Below, one piece after another: positions 7,745 through 16,100 of a DNA stretch of 45,954 nucleotides. Source of the stretch: Spirochaetota bacterium. Its GTDB lineage: Bacteria; Spirochaetota; UBA4802; UBA5368. The stretch is taken from assembly GCA_025457965.1 (NCBI GenBank), contig JALOTJ010000007.1, forward strand, positions 1 through 45,954, read 5' to 3'. Under the pieces are notes generated by a model. That model was not told where the DNA came from. It saw only the letters and a program-made list of their open reading frames with translations, and ran no database searches. Every line of letters begins with the position of its first letter. Within the stretch, counting starts at the first letter, position 1. The translations under genes and the position numbers were made by a program.

Positions 7745-8674
7745 GTGAATCCTTTCATAAATTCCACCACCGACTATCACCGCCATCATCTTGAATCACT
7801 CGGCTGGGAGCTCACCGTGTGCAACATGCTCCAGCAATCGTCGAGTCCGTGCAGGCGGATTCTTGCGGAAAACAAGACCTATGGGTCGCACCTTGAGGCG
7901 TTCCTGTCGCGGCATCTCGACTGGAACGATGTCCACCGGGCACTCGAGGTCGGCGGGGGATACGGATACCTTATGCGGGACCTCGTCGAGGCGCACCCGA
8001 GACTGGACGCTGTCATGCTCGACATCTCACCCTTTCTGCTCGATCGACAGCGAGAAGCACTGGGGGAAAACGGGGCCGAATTTCTGCTTCAAGACTTCCT
8101 CGATCTCGATGCCGGACAACTTTCCGGATTCGACCTGGCAATCCTCAACGAAAACATCGGCGATTTCCCCGCGCTCTGCGACCTCACGGCCGGGGCAATC
8201 GGCGGAACCTGCGCCGGGCGGGATCTGGAGATTACCCGACGCCTCATCCGGGACTACGGCCTCGATTATCCTGAAGGACCGTTCGTATTCAACCTGGGTG
8301 CGGCGCTGGCGGTCGAAAAGCTGTGCGGTGCGCGTATAAGGACGCTGTACATAAGCGAACACAGCTGCGAGGCGGTCGTGCCGCCGGAATACCGGCCCTT
8401 CATCCACATACCTTCACCGGGATACCCCGAAAGGATACGCCTGAAGGGCCACGACGAGTACACAATAAAATTTTCTCATCTCGAACGGATCGCCCGCGCC
8501 GGTGGATACGAATGCCTGCGCGGACCATACACCGATTTTTTACGCGTCGAGTGGACGGACGAGGTGCGTTTCATTATGAGTTCGGCCTCGGGGCGGGACC
8601 ACCACGAGGCCATCCGCCAGTTCATCGAGGACCTGTACCGGTACGAATACCTGCTCCTGCTGAGAAGGGGATGA
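7745..8674 (+). CDS. SAM-dependent methyltransferase-like protein, substrate unknown
   Basis: 309 residues. ALEVGGGYGYLMRDL matches motif I of class I methyltransferases (the glycine-rich SAM loop), followed by AVMLDISPF, where the acidic residue after the second strand would bind ribose, and LSGFDLAILNENIGDFP in the motif IV position. The N-terminal 60 residues (TTDYHRHHLESLGWELTVC) and the C-terminal half are not recognised and may define the substrate. Start is GTG at 7745 with GAGGG 9 nt upstream. It lies 17 nt after the zinc-ribbon gene. It is not CheR: the CheR helical domain is absent. Methyltransferase fold is fairly sure; activity and target are not. Confidence 0.75.
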   Translation: MNPFINSTTDYHRHHLESLGWELTVCNMLQQSSSPCRRILAENKTYGSHLEAFLSRHLDWNDVHRALEVGGGYGYLMRDLVEAHPRLDAVMLDISPFLLDRQREALGENGAEFLLQDFLDLDAGQLSGFDLAILNENIGDFPALCDLTAGAIGGTCAGRDLEITRRLIRDYGLDYPEGPFVFNLGAALAVEKLCGARIRTLYISEHSCEAVVPPEYRPFIHIPSPGYPERIRLKGHDEYTIKFSHLERIARAGGYECLRGPYTDFLRVEWTDEVRFIMSSASGRDHHEAIRQFIEDLYRYEYLLLLRRG

Positions 8675-8684
8675 TGCCCGGGCG

Positions 8685-8846
8685 CTAACCGAGCTCGGCC
8701 GCGCGCATCATAAGGTGACGATAATACCTGGACTTAACGTGGTTGGCCTGTTCGATCTCATCGATCTTCTTTTTCAGCTCATCCTTCTTCAGCCTGTTGA
8801 TCTTTTTGTTTTTGGCCGCCGCAGCCGCCTTGTTTTCTTCCGCCAT
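8685..8846 (-). CDS. Small (53-residue) charged helical protein
   Basis: A 54-codon frame starting MAEENKAAAAAKNKKINRL and ending MMRAAELG. AGGAGG sits 5 nt upstream of the ATG, an excellent ribosome site. The product is almost certainly all-helical: an Ala/Lys-rich start, then a heptad-like amphipathic stretch LKKDELKKKIDEIEQAN, then a basic tail with SRYYRHLMMRAAE. It lies 42 nt downstream of the aminotransferase stop on the same strand's left side and converges with the methyltransferase gene, so it may be the last gene of the aminotransferase transcript. Family not recognised. Confidence 0.75.
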   Translation of the reverse strand: MAEENKAAAAAKNKKINRLKKDELKKKIDEIEQANHVKSRYYRHLMMRAAELG

Positions 8847-8888
8847 TTTTTCCTCCTCGAAAATTAGTGACGCGCGCCACGCTTCGCG

Positions 8889-10073
8889 TCAGGCCTTGAG
8901 GGCCTCGAGCGCTTCCTTGAATTTGGGCACGGCACGCTGGATTACATTTTCGGAAACGCAGTAGGCGATCCGGAAATATCCGGCGCCCCCGAAACCCGAT
9001 CCTGGAACCGTGAGTACATTGAACTTCTGAAGATGGCCGACGAAGGCCACGTCGTCGGGTATGGGTGATTTGCAGAAGATGTAAAATGCGCCCTCGGGTT
9101 TGATAAAATCGTATCCGGCGAACTTCAGGCCCTCCATTAAAAGGTCGCGCCGTTTTTTATAGATATTCACGTTTACCGACACACCGGTGAGCCGCGCCAC
9201 CGCGCGCTGCATGAGCGCCGGTGCGTTCACGAAACCGAGTATGCGCGTCGAGAGGATGAGCCCCGACAGAAGCACATCGGCCTCAATGCACCCGGGGTGT
9301 ACGGCAATATACCCGATCCGTTCGCCCGCCACCGAAAGCGTCTTGGAATACGAGGTCACCACGATCGCCTGCGTGCAGTGCCTGAGTATGCTCGAAACGC
9401 GAAGGCCGTCGTAGACGATTTCGCGGTATGGCTCATCGGACACCAGGTAGATGATGCGGCCGGTTGAATCCATATGTTCCTTTATCAGCGCGCCGAGGGC
9501 CTTTATGTCCTCCTCGGGGTAGACCCGTCCGGTCGGATTGTTCGGCGAATTGACGAGTATCGCCCTGGTCTTCGCAGTGAGCGCGGAGCGGATGTTGCCC
9601 ATGTTAAGCGAAAAATCAGGGTTCGTGTCGGCCAGCACGATCTGTCCCCGATGATTGTCGATATAAGTGCCATATTCGACGAAGTAGGGACGCGGAACCA
9701 CCACCTCGTCTCCCGGATTGAGTATCGACTTGAAAATGACATTAAGAGCGCCCGCCGCTCCGCAACTCATAACCACGTGCTTCCCCTGGAGATCGACGCC
9801 CTGCTCTTTCGATACCCGCCCCGCGACCGCCTCCCGCACGTCGTCGAACCCGGCGTTTGGCATGTAGCCGTGCGCTCCCCGTTCGTTCTTGTCGATAAGG
9901 GACTTCAGCGTGTCGCCGAACTCGACCGGCGGACTTAAGTCGGGATTTCCCAGGCTGAAATCGAAGACGTTCTCCTCGCCGAACTGCGCCTTGAGCCTGA
10001 TCCCCTCCTCGAACATCTTGCGTATCCATGACGATTTGCTCACCGAATCACTGATCTTCGCTGCTACGGGCAT
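8889..10073 (-). CDS. Class I/II pyridoxal-phosphate aminotransferase
   Basis: 394 residues, typical for aspartate aminotransferase-like (fold type I) enzymes. Landmarks in order: FSLGNPDLSPP at the N-terminus, HGYMPNAGFDDVREAVA, the cofactor-phosphate loop SCGAAGALNVIF, ILVNSPNNPTGRVYPEED with the conserved Asn-Pro, YLVSDEPYREIVYDG with the Asp/Tyr that contact PLP, and TSYSKTLSVAGERIGY with the Schiff-base Lys. It transfers amino groups between amino and keto acids; the exact substrate is not readable. ATG at 10073 with AGAGG just upstream is chosen over the longer frame to 10139. It is divergent from lepB. Confidence 0.92.
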   Translation of the reverse strand: MPVAAKISDSVSKSSWIRKMFEEGIRLKAQFGEENVFDFSLGNPDLSPPVEFGDTLKSLIDKNERGAHGYMPNAGFDDVREAVAGRVSKEQGVDLQGKHVVMSCGAAGALNVIFKSILNPGDEVVVPRPYFVEYGTYIDNHRGQIVLADTNPDFSLNMGNIRSALTAKTRAILVNSPNNPTGRVYPEEDIKALGALIKEHMDSTGRIIYLVSDEPYREIVYDGLRVSSILRHCTQAIVVTSYSKTLSVAGERIGYIAVHPGCIEADVLLSGLILSTRILGFVNAPALMQRAVARLTGVSVNVNIYKKRRDLLMEGLKFAGYDFIKPEGAFYIFCKSPIPDDVAFVGHLQKFNVLTVPGSGFGGAGYFRIAYCVSENVIQRAVPKFKEALEALKA

Positions 10074-10126
10074 GGTACACCTCTCGATCGATAGTGTGGT
10101 CCGATCAGCAAAACTGTTTTTCGGGC

Positions 10127-10156
10127 TATAATCAAGCACTTTTCTGCTTGATTATA
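10127..10156. promoter_or_regulatory. Perfect 12-bp inverted repeat between divergent genes
   Basis: TATAATCAAGCA (10127-10138), 6-nt loop, TGCTTGATTATA (10145-10156). Both strands contain an exact TATAAT. It sits 54 bp before the aminotransferase start and 49 bp before lepB, so it could be an operator or a pair of -10 elements; no good -35 is seen on either strand. Confidence 0.45.
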
Positions 10157-10204
10157 ATCATCACCGTCGTATACTGCGCGAAAAGAAGGTTCCGAGGCCC
10201 CTCC

Positions 10205-10729
10205 ATGAATATCGACAGTGCTTCATCACGATTCGGCCTGCCGCCGATTTCACGGTTCGTTTTCGGCCTCGTCGGAATAATCGCGGGTTTTATCCTCTGC
10301 AGACTGCTTTTTGCCGGTTTCACGGTGTCGGACGCGTCCATGAGTCCGAATTTTAAAAGCGGCGACAGGGTGTATGCCCTCAGGTTCGGGACGCCGCGTG
10401 CCGGCGATGTCGTACTGCTGGAAAGCCCGGTCGAGCCCGGGAAATACCTGCTGAAGAGGGTCGCGGCAGTCGAGGGCGACGTCGTGGAGCTTCGGCACAG
10501 GGTGATTTATATTAATAACGAGCGTGCGCAATTCAAATGGAAGACGGTTTCGACCGATACTAGAGTATTCCCGATGAGCTTCTCCGGTCGTGACAACATG
10601 ACCGCGGTGAAGATCGAGCGGCACTCATTTTTCCTGCTCGGTGACAATGTCGATCATAGCTTCGACAGCCGCGAGTTCGGACCCGTCACGAAAGAAAGCA
10701 TAGTCGGAAGGGTGATATACCGACATTGA
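10205..10729 (+). CDS. lepB: Signal peptidase I
   Basis: 174 residues, the short single-anchor form. It removes signal peptides from exported proteins at the outer face of the inner membrane. A transmembrane helix spans about 19-38. SDASMSPNFKSGDRV holds the catalytic Ser45 followed by the conserved Met, LLKRVAAVEGD holds the general-base Lys84, and FFLLGDNVDHSFDSREFGPV is the family C-terminal box. ATG at 10205 places the anchor correctly; the longer frame from 10094 runs back through the intergenic palindrome. The K+ channel gene follows after 17 nt. Confidence 0.93.
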   Translation: MNIDSASSRFGLPPISRFVFGLVGIIAGFILCRLLFAGFTVSDASMSPNFKSGDRVYALRFGTPRAGDVVLLESPVEPGKYLLKRVAAVEGDVVELRHRVIYINNERAQFKWKTVSTDTRVFPMSFSGRDNMTAVKIERHSFFLLGDNVDHSFDSREFGPVTKESIVGRVIYRH

Positions 10730-10746
10730 AAGACCCGCTATCCTGA

Positions 10747-11955
10747 ATGAAAACCACACTGAGAGAGAAACTGCGCTGGATCGCCGATGTGCTGGACACG
10801 CTACGCAAGGAGCGCGTTTCGAGGCTGCTCTTTTTCCTTCTTGCCACCGTCACGGTTTTCGGAACGGCTGTTTATTACTTCGAGTACCATGAGCCGGGCG
10901 CACTCATCAAGACGATCGGCGACGGCATCTGGTGGGGCTTCGTCACCATCGCCACGGTGGGTTACGGCGACAAATTCCCGGTCACCTGGCCCGGAAGGGT
11001 TCTCGCCGTGCTCATGATGGGAAGCGGCATGATACTCACCATCATCATCTCCGGTACCATCGCGTCAATCCTCGTGGAACGAAAAATGAAGGAGGGCAAG
11101 GGATTGCAGAAAATTAACCTGAGCGACCACCTTATCATATGCGGATGGAACCAGAACGCCGTACGGATACTGCACGGCCTGCAGGCGATTTGCGATAAAA
11201 ACAAAAAGAAGGTCGATGCCGTGCTGGTAAACGACCTCGATATCGACGCCCTCAATGAATTGCAGTTCACCTACGCATCGAAATTTTTAACGATAGAATT
11301 CGTGCGCGGCAACTTCACCCACGAGCAGACCCTCGAAAACGCCAACATCCGCAAGGCGCGCTCCATCCTTTTGCTCGCCGACGAGTCGGGAGAAAACTCA
11401 CTCGGCAATGCAGACGAGCGTGTGGTGCTCGCCGCGTATACCATCAACAATATAAATCCGGGCGCCCGCATAAGCGCCGAGATCATCAATCCCCAGAGCG
11501 AGCAGTACCTCAAGCGCACGAGCGTGGAAAGCGTCATTGTCAACGGCGAGTTCAACAGTTTTCTGCTCATCAATTCGGCCATGCATCCCGGCGTCCCGCA
11601 GGCGCTCAGGGAGCTGATGTCCTTCAACCTGGGACGCGGCGTCACCTCGCATCCGATCCCGTCGCAGTACGTGGGCAAAAAATTTCAGGACCTCTTCGGT
11701 TTTCTCCGGGACCGCGACGGAGGGCTGCTGATCGGCATCATCTCGGAATCCAGAAAACTCTCAATCGACGATTTTCTCTCAGAAGATCCGTCTTCGATCG
11801 ACGATTTCATAAAAAGGAAATTCGCCGAATCACAGCTCGATTACTTCGCGGACACGGGCGGAAAGCTCAATGTCATGGTCAATCCGGGATGGCACTACGT
11901 GATCCAGGAAAATGACCGCGCGCTGGTGATCGACGGGACGAAGGTGAAGGAATGA
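10747..11955 (+). CDS. Two-TM potassium channel with RCK (TrkA-N) domains
   Basis: 402 residues. Two transmembrane helices (about 27-45 and 85-107) flank the pore, whose filter TVGYGD is at residues 70-75. A cytoplasmic regulator-of-conductance domain follows: LIICGWNQNAVRILHGL is the dinucleotide-binding start, with NADERVVLAAYTINN later in the fold. A second C-terminal region from about 300 resembles a TrkA-C-like ligand domain (GGLLGIISES appears as GGLLIGIISES). It should pass K+ across the inner membrane, gated by a bound ligand. The next gene, a cyclic-nucleotide-binding protein, overlaps its stop by ATGA (11952-11955). Confidence 0.92.
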   Translation: MKTTLREKLRWIADVLDTLRKERVSRLLFFLLATVTVFGTAVYYFEYHEPGALIKTIGDGIWWGFVTIATVGYGDKFPVTWPGRVLAVLMMGSGMILTIIISGTIASILVERKMKEGKGLQKINLSDHLIICGWNQNAVRILHGLQAICDKNKKKVDAVLVNDLDIDALNELQFTYASKFLTIEFVRGNFTHEQTLENANIRKARSILLLADESGENSLGNADERVVLAAYTINNINPGARISAEIINPQSEQYLKRTSVESVIVNGEFNSFLLINSAMHPGVPQALRELMSFNLGRGVTSHPIPSQYVGKKFQDLFGFLRDRDGGLLIGIISESRKLSIDDFLSEDPSSIDDFIKRKFAESQLDYFADTGGKLNVMVNPGWHYVIQENDRALVIDGTKVKE

Positions 11956-12458
11956 CCGAGTTCGAAAAATTCAGGGGCATCGTCATACTCAGGGGTATTT
12001 CCGAGGCCGAGGCGCGGGTTCTGTTCGACTACTGCAAGCGCGCCGTGTTCGAGAAGGGCGACCTCATCATGGAGGAAGGCGAGGAGCGCAACAGCATGTT
12101 CTTCTTCATCGAGGGGGAGGCGGTTGTTTCCAATGTCATCACCATGAAGGTTTCGAACGAGCGCGGGTACAGCGAGGTCGAGAAATCCCTGGTGCGCCTG
12201 AGGGCAGAACAGGTCGGCCTCCTCGGCGAGATGTCGGTGTTCGAGGAACTACCCCGCTCGGCCACAGTAAAGGCATTTGAGACCTGCGTGCTGTACGAGA
12301 TAGATAAAAACGATTTCAATGTGTTTCTGAAAGCGCACTCCGATATCGGTGTGAGGATACTTGCCAATATCGCCGGCATATTATGCGCGCGCATTCGCGG
12401 AGGAAACCGCGATATTCTGAAGCTCACCACCGCGCTCAGCATCGCGCTCTCGCGATAA
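11952..12458 (+). CDS. Cyclic nucleotide-binding domain protein
   Basis: 168 residues made almost wholly of one cNMP-binding (CRP-like) domain. The beta-roll starts with FEKGDLIMEEGEERNSMFFF and reaches the phosphate-binding cassette GLLGEMSVFEELPRSATVKA, in which the Glu and Arg that contact the cyclic phosphate and ribose are kept. A C-terminal helical segment follows (ILANIAGILCARIRGG) but there is no helix-turn-helix, so it is not a transcription factor of the CRP type. Translation is probably coupled to the K+ channel gene, which suggests that it serves as a separate gating or sensing subunit (inference). Confidence 0.88.
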   Translation: MTEFEKFRGIVILRGISEAEARVLFDYCKRAVFEKGDLIMEEGEERNSMFFFIEGEAVVSNVITMKVSNERGYSEVEKSLVRLRAEQVGLLGEMSVFEELPRSATVKAFETCVLYEIDKNDFNVFLKAHSDIGVRILANIAGILCARIRGGNRDILKLTTALSIALSR

Positions 12459-12486
12459 TATGCCCGCGCCCCCCAGGGGGAGGTTC

Positions 12487-13362
12487 CTACCTTGCTTCGC
12501 CCCTGTCCGGAAGATCTGCTCCGGATTCATTCTTTTGCCTGTCGGCCATGATGCGGTCCAGTCGCTCGTCCTCCTCCCTCTCGCGCTGCCTCTTGCGCGT
12601 TGTCGCAAGCCGGACCGCGGCGATGTCGATCTCCCGCTTCACCCACTCCATGTTTTCAATCTCGCGCGCCTTCGCGAGGCTTTCGAGCGAACCGGCGCGG
12701 CCGACCTCCCCCAGGTAAACGGCCGCCCAGAACCTGGACTCGGGATCCCGGCTTTTAAGGCCTTCCTCCAGGAGCGTCGTGTTTTTTTCAACAGTATCGC
12801 CCAGCGCCACGAGCGCATAAGCGCCTGCAAGCCGTACGCGCTCCACGGGGGACTGCGCCGCGATTTCGCGCAACCGCGGCGCAGTTGATGCATTCCCCGA
12901 AAGCGCCGCGGTCCTTATCGCCTCGAACAGCACTCCTTCGTCACCGGAGGACAGGCCGGCATTGATAACACTTTCTGTCACAGCCGATCTATAGAAGCTG
13001 AGCGCAAACAGAATTGACCTTTTCACTTCGGGGCTTTCTTCGTCACCGTAGCGTGCGACAAGATGTGCTATGGCGCGATCGTCGCGAAGTCGTCCGAGCG
13101 CTTCCGCGGCGACGGAACGGGTTCTGACGTGGCGCGGGGCCGCCGGCTCCCTGTCGCGTCCGCTGTTCAGGTTCTCGACGAGGTAATAAAAAGCCGCCTT
13201 GTTGCCGGCAAATCCGAGGTGCAGCATGGCGTCTATTCGCCGCTCGTACGATCCCGACCGCAGCGTCTCGATGTACTGATTGTCCGCAGCCACGGCTCCT
13301 GACGGAATCGCAAAAGCCACCAAAGATACTATAGCGCATAACATGTACTCGAGGATTTTCAT
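12487..13362 (-). CDS. Exported HEAT-repeat protein
   Basis: About 291 residues. A signal peptide (MKILEYMLCAIVSLVAFAIP...AVAA) is followed by several helical repeats of the HEAT/PBS-lyase type, e.g. RSVAAEALGRLRDDRAIAHL, EVKRSILFALSFYRSAVTE and VRLAGAYALVALGD, then a charged coiled-coil-like tail (KRQREREEDERLDRIMADRQ). Such solenoids bind other proteins; no enzyme motif is present. ATG at 13362 follows AAGGAGA at good spacing. It diverges from the nucleotidyltransferase gene and its 3' end meets the cNMP-binding gene. Confidence 0.8.
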   Translation of the reverse strand: MKILEYMLCAIVSLVAFAIPSGAVAADNQYIETLRSGSYERRIDAMLHLGFAGNKAAFYYLVENLNSGRDREPAAPRHVRTRSVAAEALGRLRDDRAIAHLVARYGDEESPEVKRSILFALSFYRSAVTESVINAGLSSGDEGVLFEAIRTAALSGNASTAPRLREIAAQSPVERVRLAGAYALVALGDTVEKNTTLLEEGLKSRDPESRFWAAVYLGEVGRAGSLESLAKAREIENMEWVKREIDIAAVRLATTRKRQREREEDERLDRIMADRQKNESGADLPDRGEAR

Positions 13363-13415
13363 CGGAAGTCTCCTTGACGGGGAGAATGGTCCGAGTTTAT
13401 GCTCCAAGATTTTAA

Positions 13416-13443
13416 TTGACAAGCCATTTTCATCTGTTAGATT
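13416..13443 (+). promoter_or_regulatory. Candidate sigma-70 promoter for the nucleotidyltransferase gene
   Basis: TTGACA (13416-13421), 16-nt spacer, TAGATT (13438-13443). It lies in an AT-rich island about 160 nt before the ATG at 13604, with no competing gene between. Confidence 0.45.
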
Positions 13444-13603
13444 CCCATATCATCAGCATTTTCGCCGTATTTATCATAATCCGGGACTGCTGAAGCTTTC
13501 CCCGCACATGCCCGGCGAAGGGACCGTCTTCCCGGGCTTTGTGACAACACGAATATTTCCGCGCTACCGGGCCGTTGAAGGAGCGCCGGAGGACGGTGAT
13601 TTA

Positions 13604-16093
13604 ATGAAAGCGATCATTATGGCCGGCGGAGAAGGGACGCGGCTTCGGCCGCTCACCAGCAACCGCCCCAAGCCGATGATACCCATCATCAATAAACCGG
13701 TGATTGAGCACACCGTCAACCTGCTCAGAAAGAAGGGTATCACCGACATCGTAATAAGCCTCTTCTACAGGCCCGAAAACGTGCAGAACTACTTCGGGGA
13801 CGGTTCCGAGTGGGACGTCAATATAACCTACTCCATAGAGGAGTCCCCTCTGGGGACAGCGGGCGGGGTCAAACAGGCCGCCGGCACTACCCGCGATACC
13901 GTGATCGTCCTCAGCGGAGACGGCATTATCGATTTCGATATCGACAAGATACTGCAATTCCACCGCGAAAAGCAGTCGCCTTTTACGATCGTTCTTGCGC
14001 GGGTGCCCGAACCGACCGAATACGGAATCGTAATTATAAAGGACGACGGTCGTATCGAAAAATTCCTCGAAAAACCCGCGTGGAGCGAAGTCTTTACCGA
14101 CACCGTAAACACCGGCATGTACGTTATCGAACCGCACATACTCAATCGATTCATACCCGAAGACACCAAATACGATTTTTCGATGGACCTGTTCCCCATT
14201 TTACAGGAAAGGGACATACCGCTGTACGGATATGTCGCCGACGGATACTGGTGCGACGTTGGCACTCTCAACTCGTACCGCGACGTACACCGCGCGATTC
14301 TCGACGGCCTGGTCAATATCGACTTCCCCGGAAAAAAAATCGGAGAGAACGTCTGGGTCGGTCGCAACGTGGAAATTTCACCCGACGCTCTCATCAACGG
14401 CCCGGTAGTTCTGGGAAATTTCGTCAGGATCAAGTCCGGAGCCGAGATATCGGAGTTCAGCGTCATCGGAGACAGCTGTGTAATCGACGAGGGTGCGTCG
14501 GTCAGAAGGAGTATCATTCTTCACAACACGATAGTCGGACCGAAGAGCGAGCTGCGCGGCGCGGTCATTGGAAAGCGCTGCGTCATCGAAAGCAGCGTCG
14601 CGATCTACGAGGGGGCGGTCGTAAGCGACGACTGCGAGATCGGCAGCGGTTCGGAGATCCCTCCGGGAATCCGGGTGTGGCCCGAAAAGATCGTCGAACA
14701 GGGTACGCGCCTTACCACCGACCTTATATGGGGACAGACCGAAAAAAAGGTGCTCTTCGGAACCGACGGCATCCTCGGCTCATTCAACACCAAAATAACC
14801 CCCGAGTTCGGCGCCAAACTCGGCTCGGCCCTGGGCGCATTTCTCGGAAAAAACACCATTGTCATTATCAGCCGCGACACGACCGCGGCGGCGCGCCTTA
14901 TCAAGCGCGCGCTTACGGCCGGGCTTCTTTCCATGGGAGTGGAGGTGTACGACATGGAGATCGAATCCATTCCCATCAACCGCTATTCGACGCGCTTTAT
15001 CAGTGCGGATCTCGGCATCTATGTGCAGATTTCGCCCATGACCGGCCTGCAGTTCGTCCAGATCAAGATATTCAACAAGCTCGGATTTCAGATATCGGTC
15101 TCCGAGGAGAAGAAGATCGAGAACATCTTTTACCGTGGAGACTACCCGCGCAAGGACGCCTTCGAGGTCGGCAAACTCGTATACCCGATACACCATCTCG
15201 AATCGTACATGGCGAACGTAAAAAAATACGTCAATCACGAGATACTCTCCCAAAAGCGTTTCAACATCATCGTTGACTGTTTCAACGGCGCGACATCCTA
15301 CGTATTCCCCGACCTGCTCGTAAACCTGGGCTGCAGCGTCTCGGTGCTCCGCGGACAGATCAAAGAAACCCTGAGCGAGGAGGAGCTGAGGCTCGAGACA
15401 CGGAAGGCCCTCGAGAGCATCGTCGACATGTCGCGGGCAAACCGCGAGATCGGCATCATAATAGGTCCGCACGGAGAACACCTGACCATTATCGACGAGA
15501 GAGGAAACGCGCTCTCATCGGACGAGACGATCGCCCTCCTGGCACTGTATTATATGAAATACCGCGGCGAGAAGATCATCAACATCCCGATAATGTCCCC
15601 GTCCGTAATCGAAAAGATCGGCCATGCCTACGGCGCGGCGATAGTGCGCACCAGCTCCAAGATACGCGCCCCCCAGGACACAACCGACATCTTTCAGACC
15701 GGGACATCCGGGCGATATCCCTATCTCGAAATGGCCTACGATCCCATGATCGTCTCGCTGATCATACTAGAGTTTATCGCCATGGAAGACCGGCCCCTGC
15801 ACGAGCTTCGGGAGCGCCTGCCCCGCGGCAATAACCACAGCACATCGCTCCCCTGCAGCATGGAAGATAAGGCGTCGATCATGAGGATGCTCTCCTCGCT
15901 GTCCCTGCCCGGGGGGACGCGAATCGAAATGATCGACGGTGTGCGGATAATACGGGACAACGCCTGGGTGCTCATTTTACCGGACGCGACACTCCCCCTC
16001 ATCCATTTCTATGCCGACGGCGATTCGATTGACGCCCGGGACGCGATACTCGAGGAATTTATTCTCATGATAAAAAAATTCAAAAAAGGTTAG
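13604..16093 (+). CDS. Mannose-1-phosphate guanylyltransferase-like enzyme fused to a degenerate phosphomannomutase domain
   Basis: 829 residues. The N-terminal 1-230 is a sugar-phosphate nucleotidyltransferase: MKAIIMAGGEGTRLRPLTS is the nucleotide-binding signature, with LSGDGIIDFDI the metal-binding region. A left-handed beta-helix of hexapeptide repeats follows (about 250-375). From about 385 (FGTDGILGSF) the alpha-D-phosphohexomutase fold begins, with its four domains continuing to the C-terminus. The nucleotidyltransferase should make an NDP-sugar for cell-surface glycans. In the mutase part the phosphoserine loop is ISPMTG instead of the usual SASHNP, and the metal loop is GPHGEH in place of DGDADR, so mutase catalysis is doubtful. 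GGAGG lies 11 nt before the ATG. The M20 peptidase gene follows after 7 nt. Confidence 0.88.
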   Translation: MKAIIMAGGEGTRLRPLTSNRPKPMIPIINKPVIEHTVNLLRKKGITDIVISLFYRPENVQNYFGDGSEWDVNITYSIEESPLGTAGGVKQAAGTTRDTVIVLSGDGIIDFDIDKILQFHREKQSPFTIVLARVPEPTEYGIVIIKDDGRIEKFLEKPAWSEVFTDTVNTGMYVIEPHILNRFIPEDTKYDFSMDLFPILQERDIPLYGYVADGYWCDVGTLNSYRDVHRAILDGLVNIDFPGKKIGENVWVGRNVEISPDALINGPVVLGNFVRIKSGAEISEFSVIGDSCVIDEGASVRRSIILHNTIVGPKSELRGAVIGKRCVIESSVAIYEGAVVSDDCEIGSGSEIPPGIRVWPEKIVEQGTRLTTDLIWGQTEKKVLFGTDGILGSFNTKITPEFGAKLGSALGAFLGKNTIVIISRDTTAAARLIKRALTAGLLSMGVEVYDMEIESIPINRYSTRFISADLGIYVQISPMTGLQFVQIKIFNKLGFQISVSEEKKIENIFYRGDYPRKDAFEVGKLVYPIHHLESYMANVKKYVNHEILSQKRFNIIVDCFNGATSYVFPDLLVNLGCSVSVLRGQIKETLSEEELRLETRKALESIVDMSRANREIGIIIGPHGEHLTIIDERGNALSSDETIALLALYYMKYRGEKIINIPIMSPSVIEKIGHAYGAAIVRTSSKIRAPQDTTDIFQTGTSGRYPYLEMAYDPMIVSLIILEFIAMEDRPLHELRERLPRGNNHSTSLPCSMEDKASIMRMLSSLSLPGGTRIEMIDGVRIIRDNAWVLILPDATLPLIHFYADGDSIDARDAILEEFILMIKKFKKG

Positions 16094-16100
16094 GATACCG

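Noticed and set aside
13810-15276. A 488-codon plus-strand frame inside the nucleotidyltransferase gene
   Set aside because: Its product is extremely Arg/His-rich with no motif, while the other frame has clear family motifs throughout; it is a by-product of GC-rich codon use.
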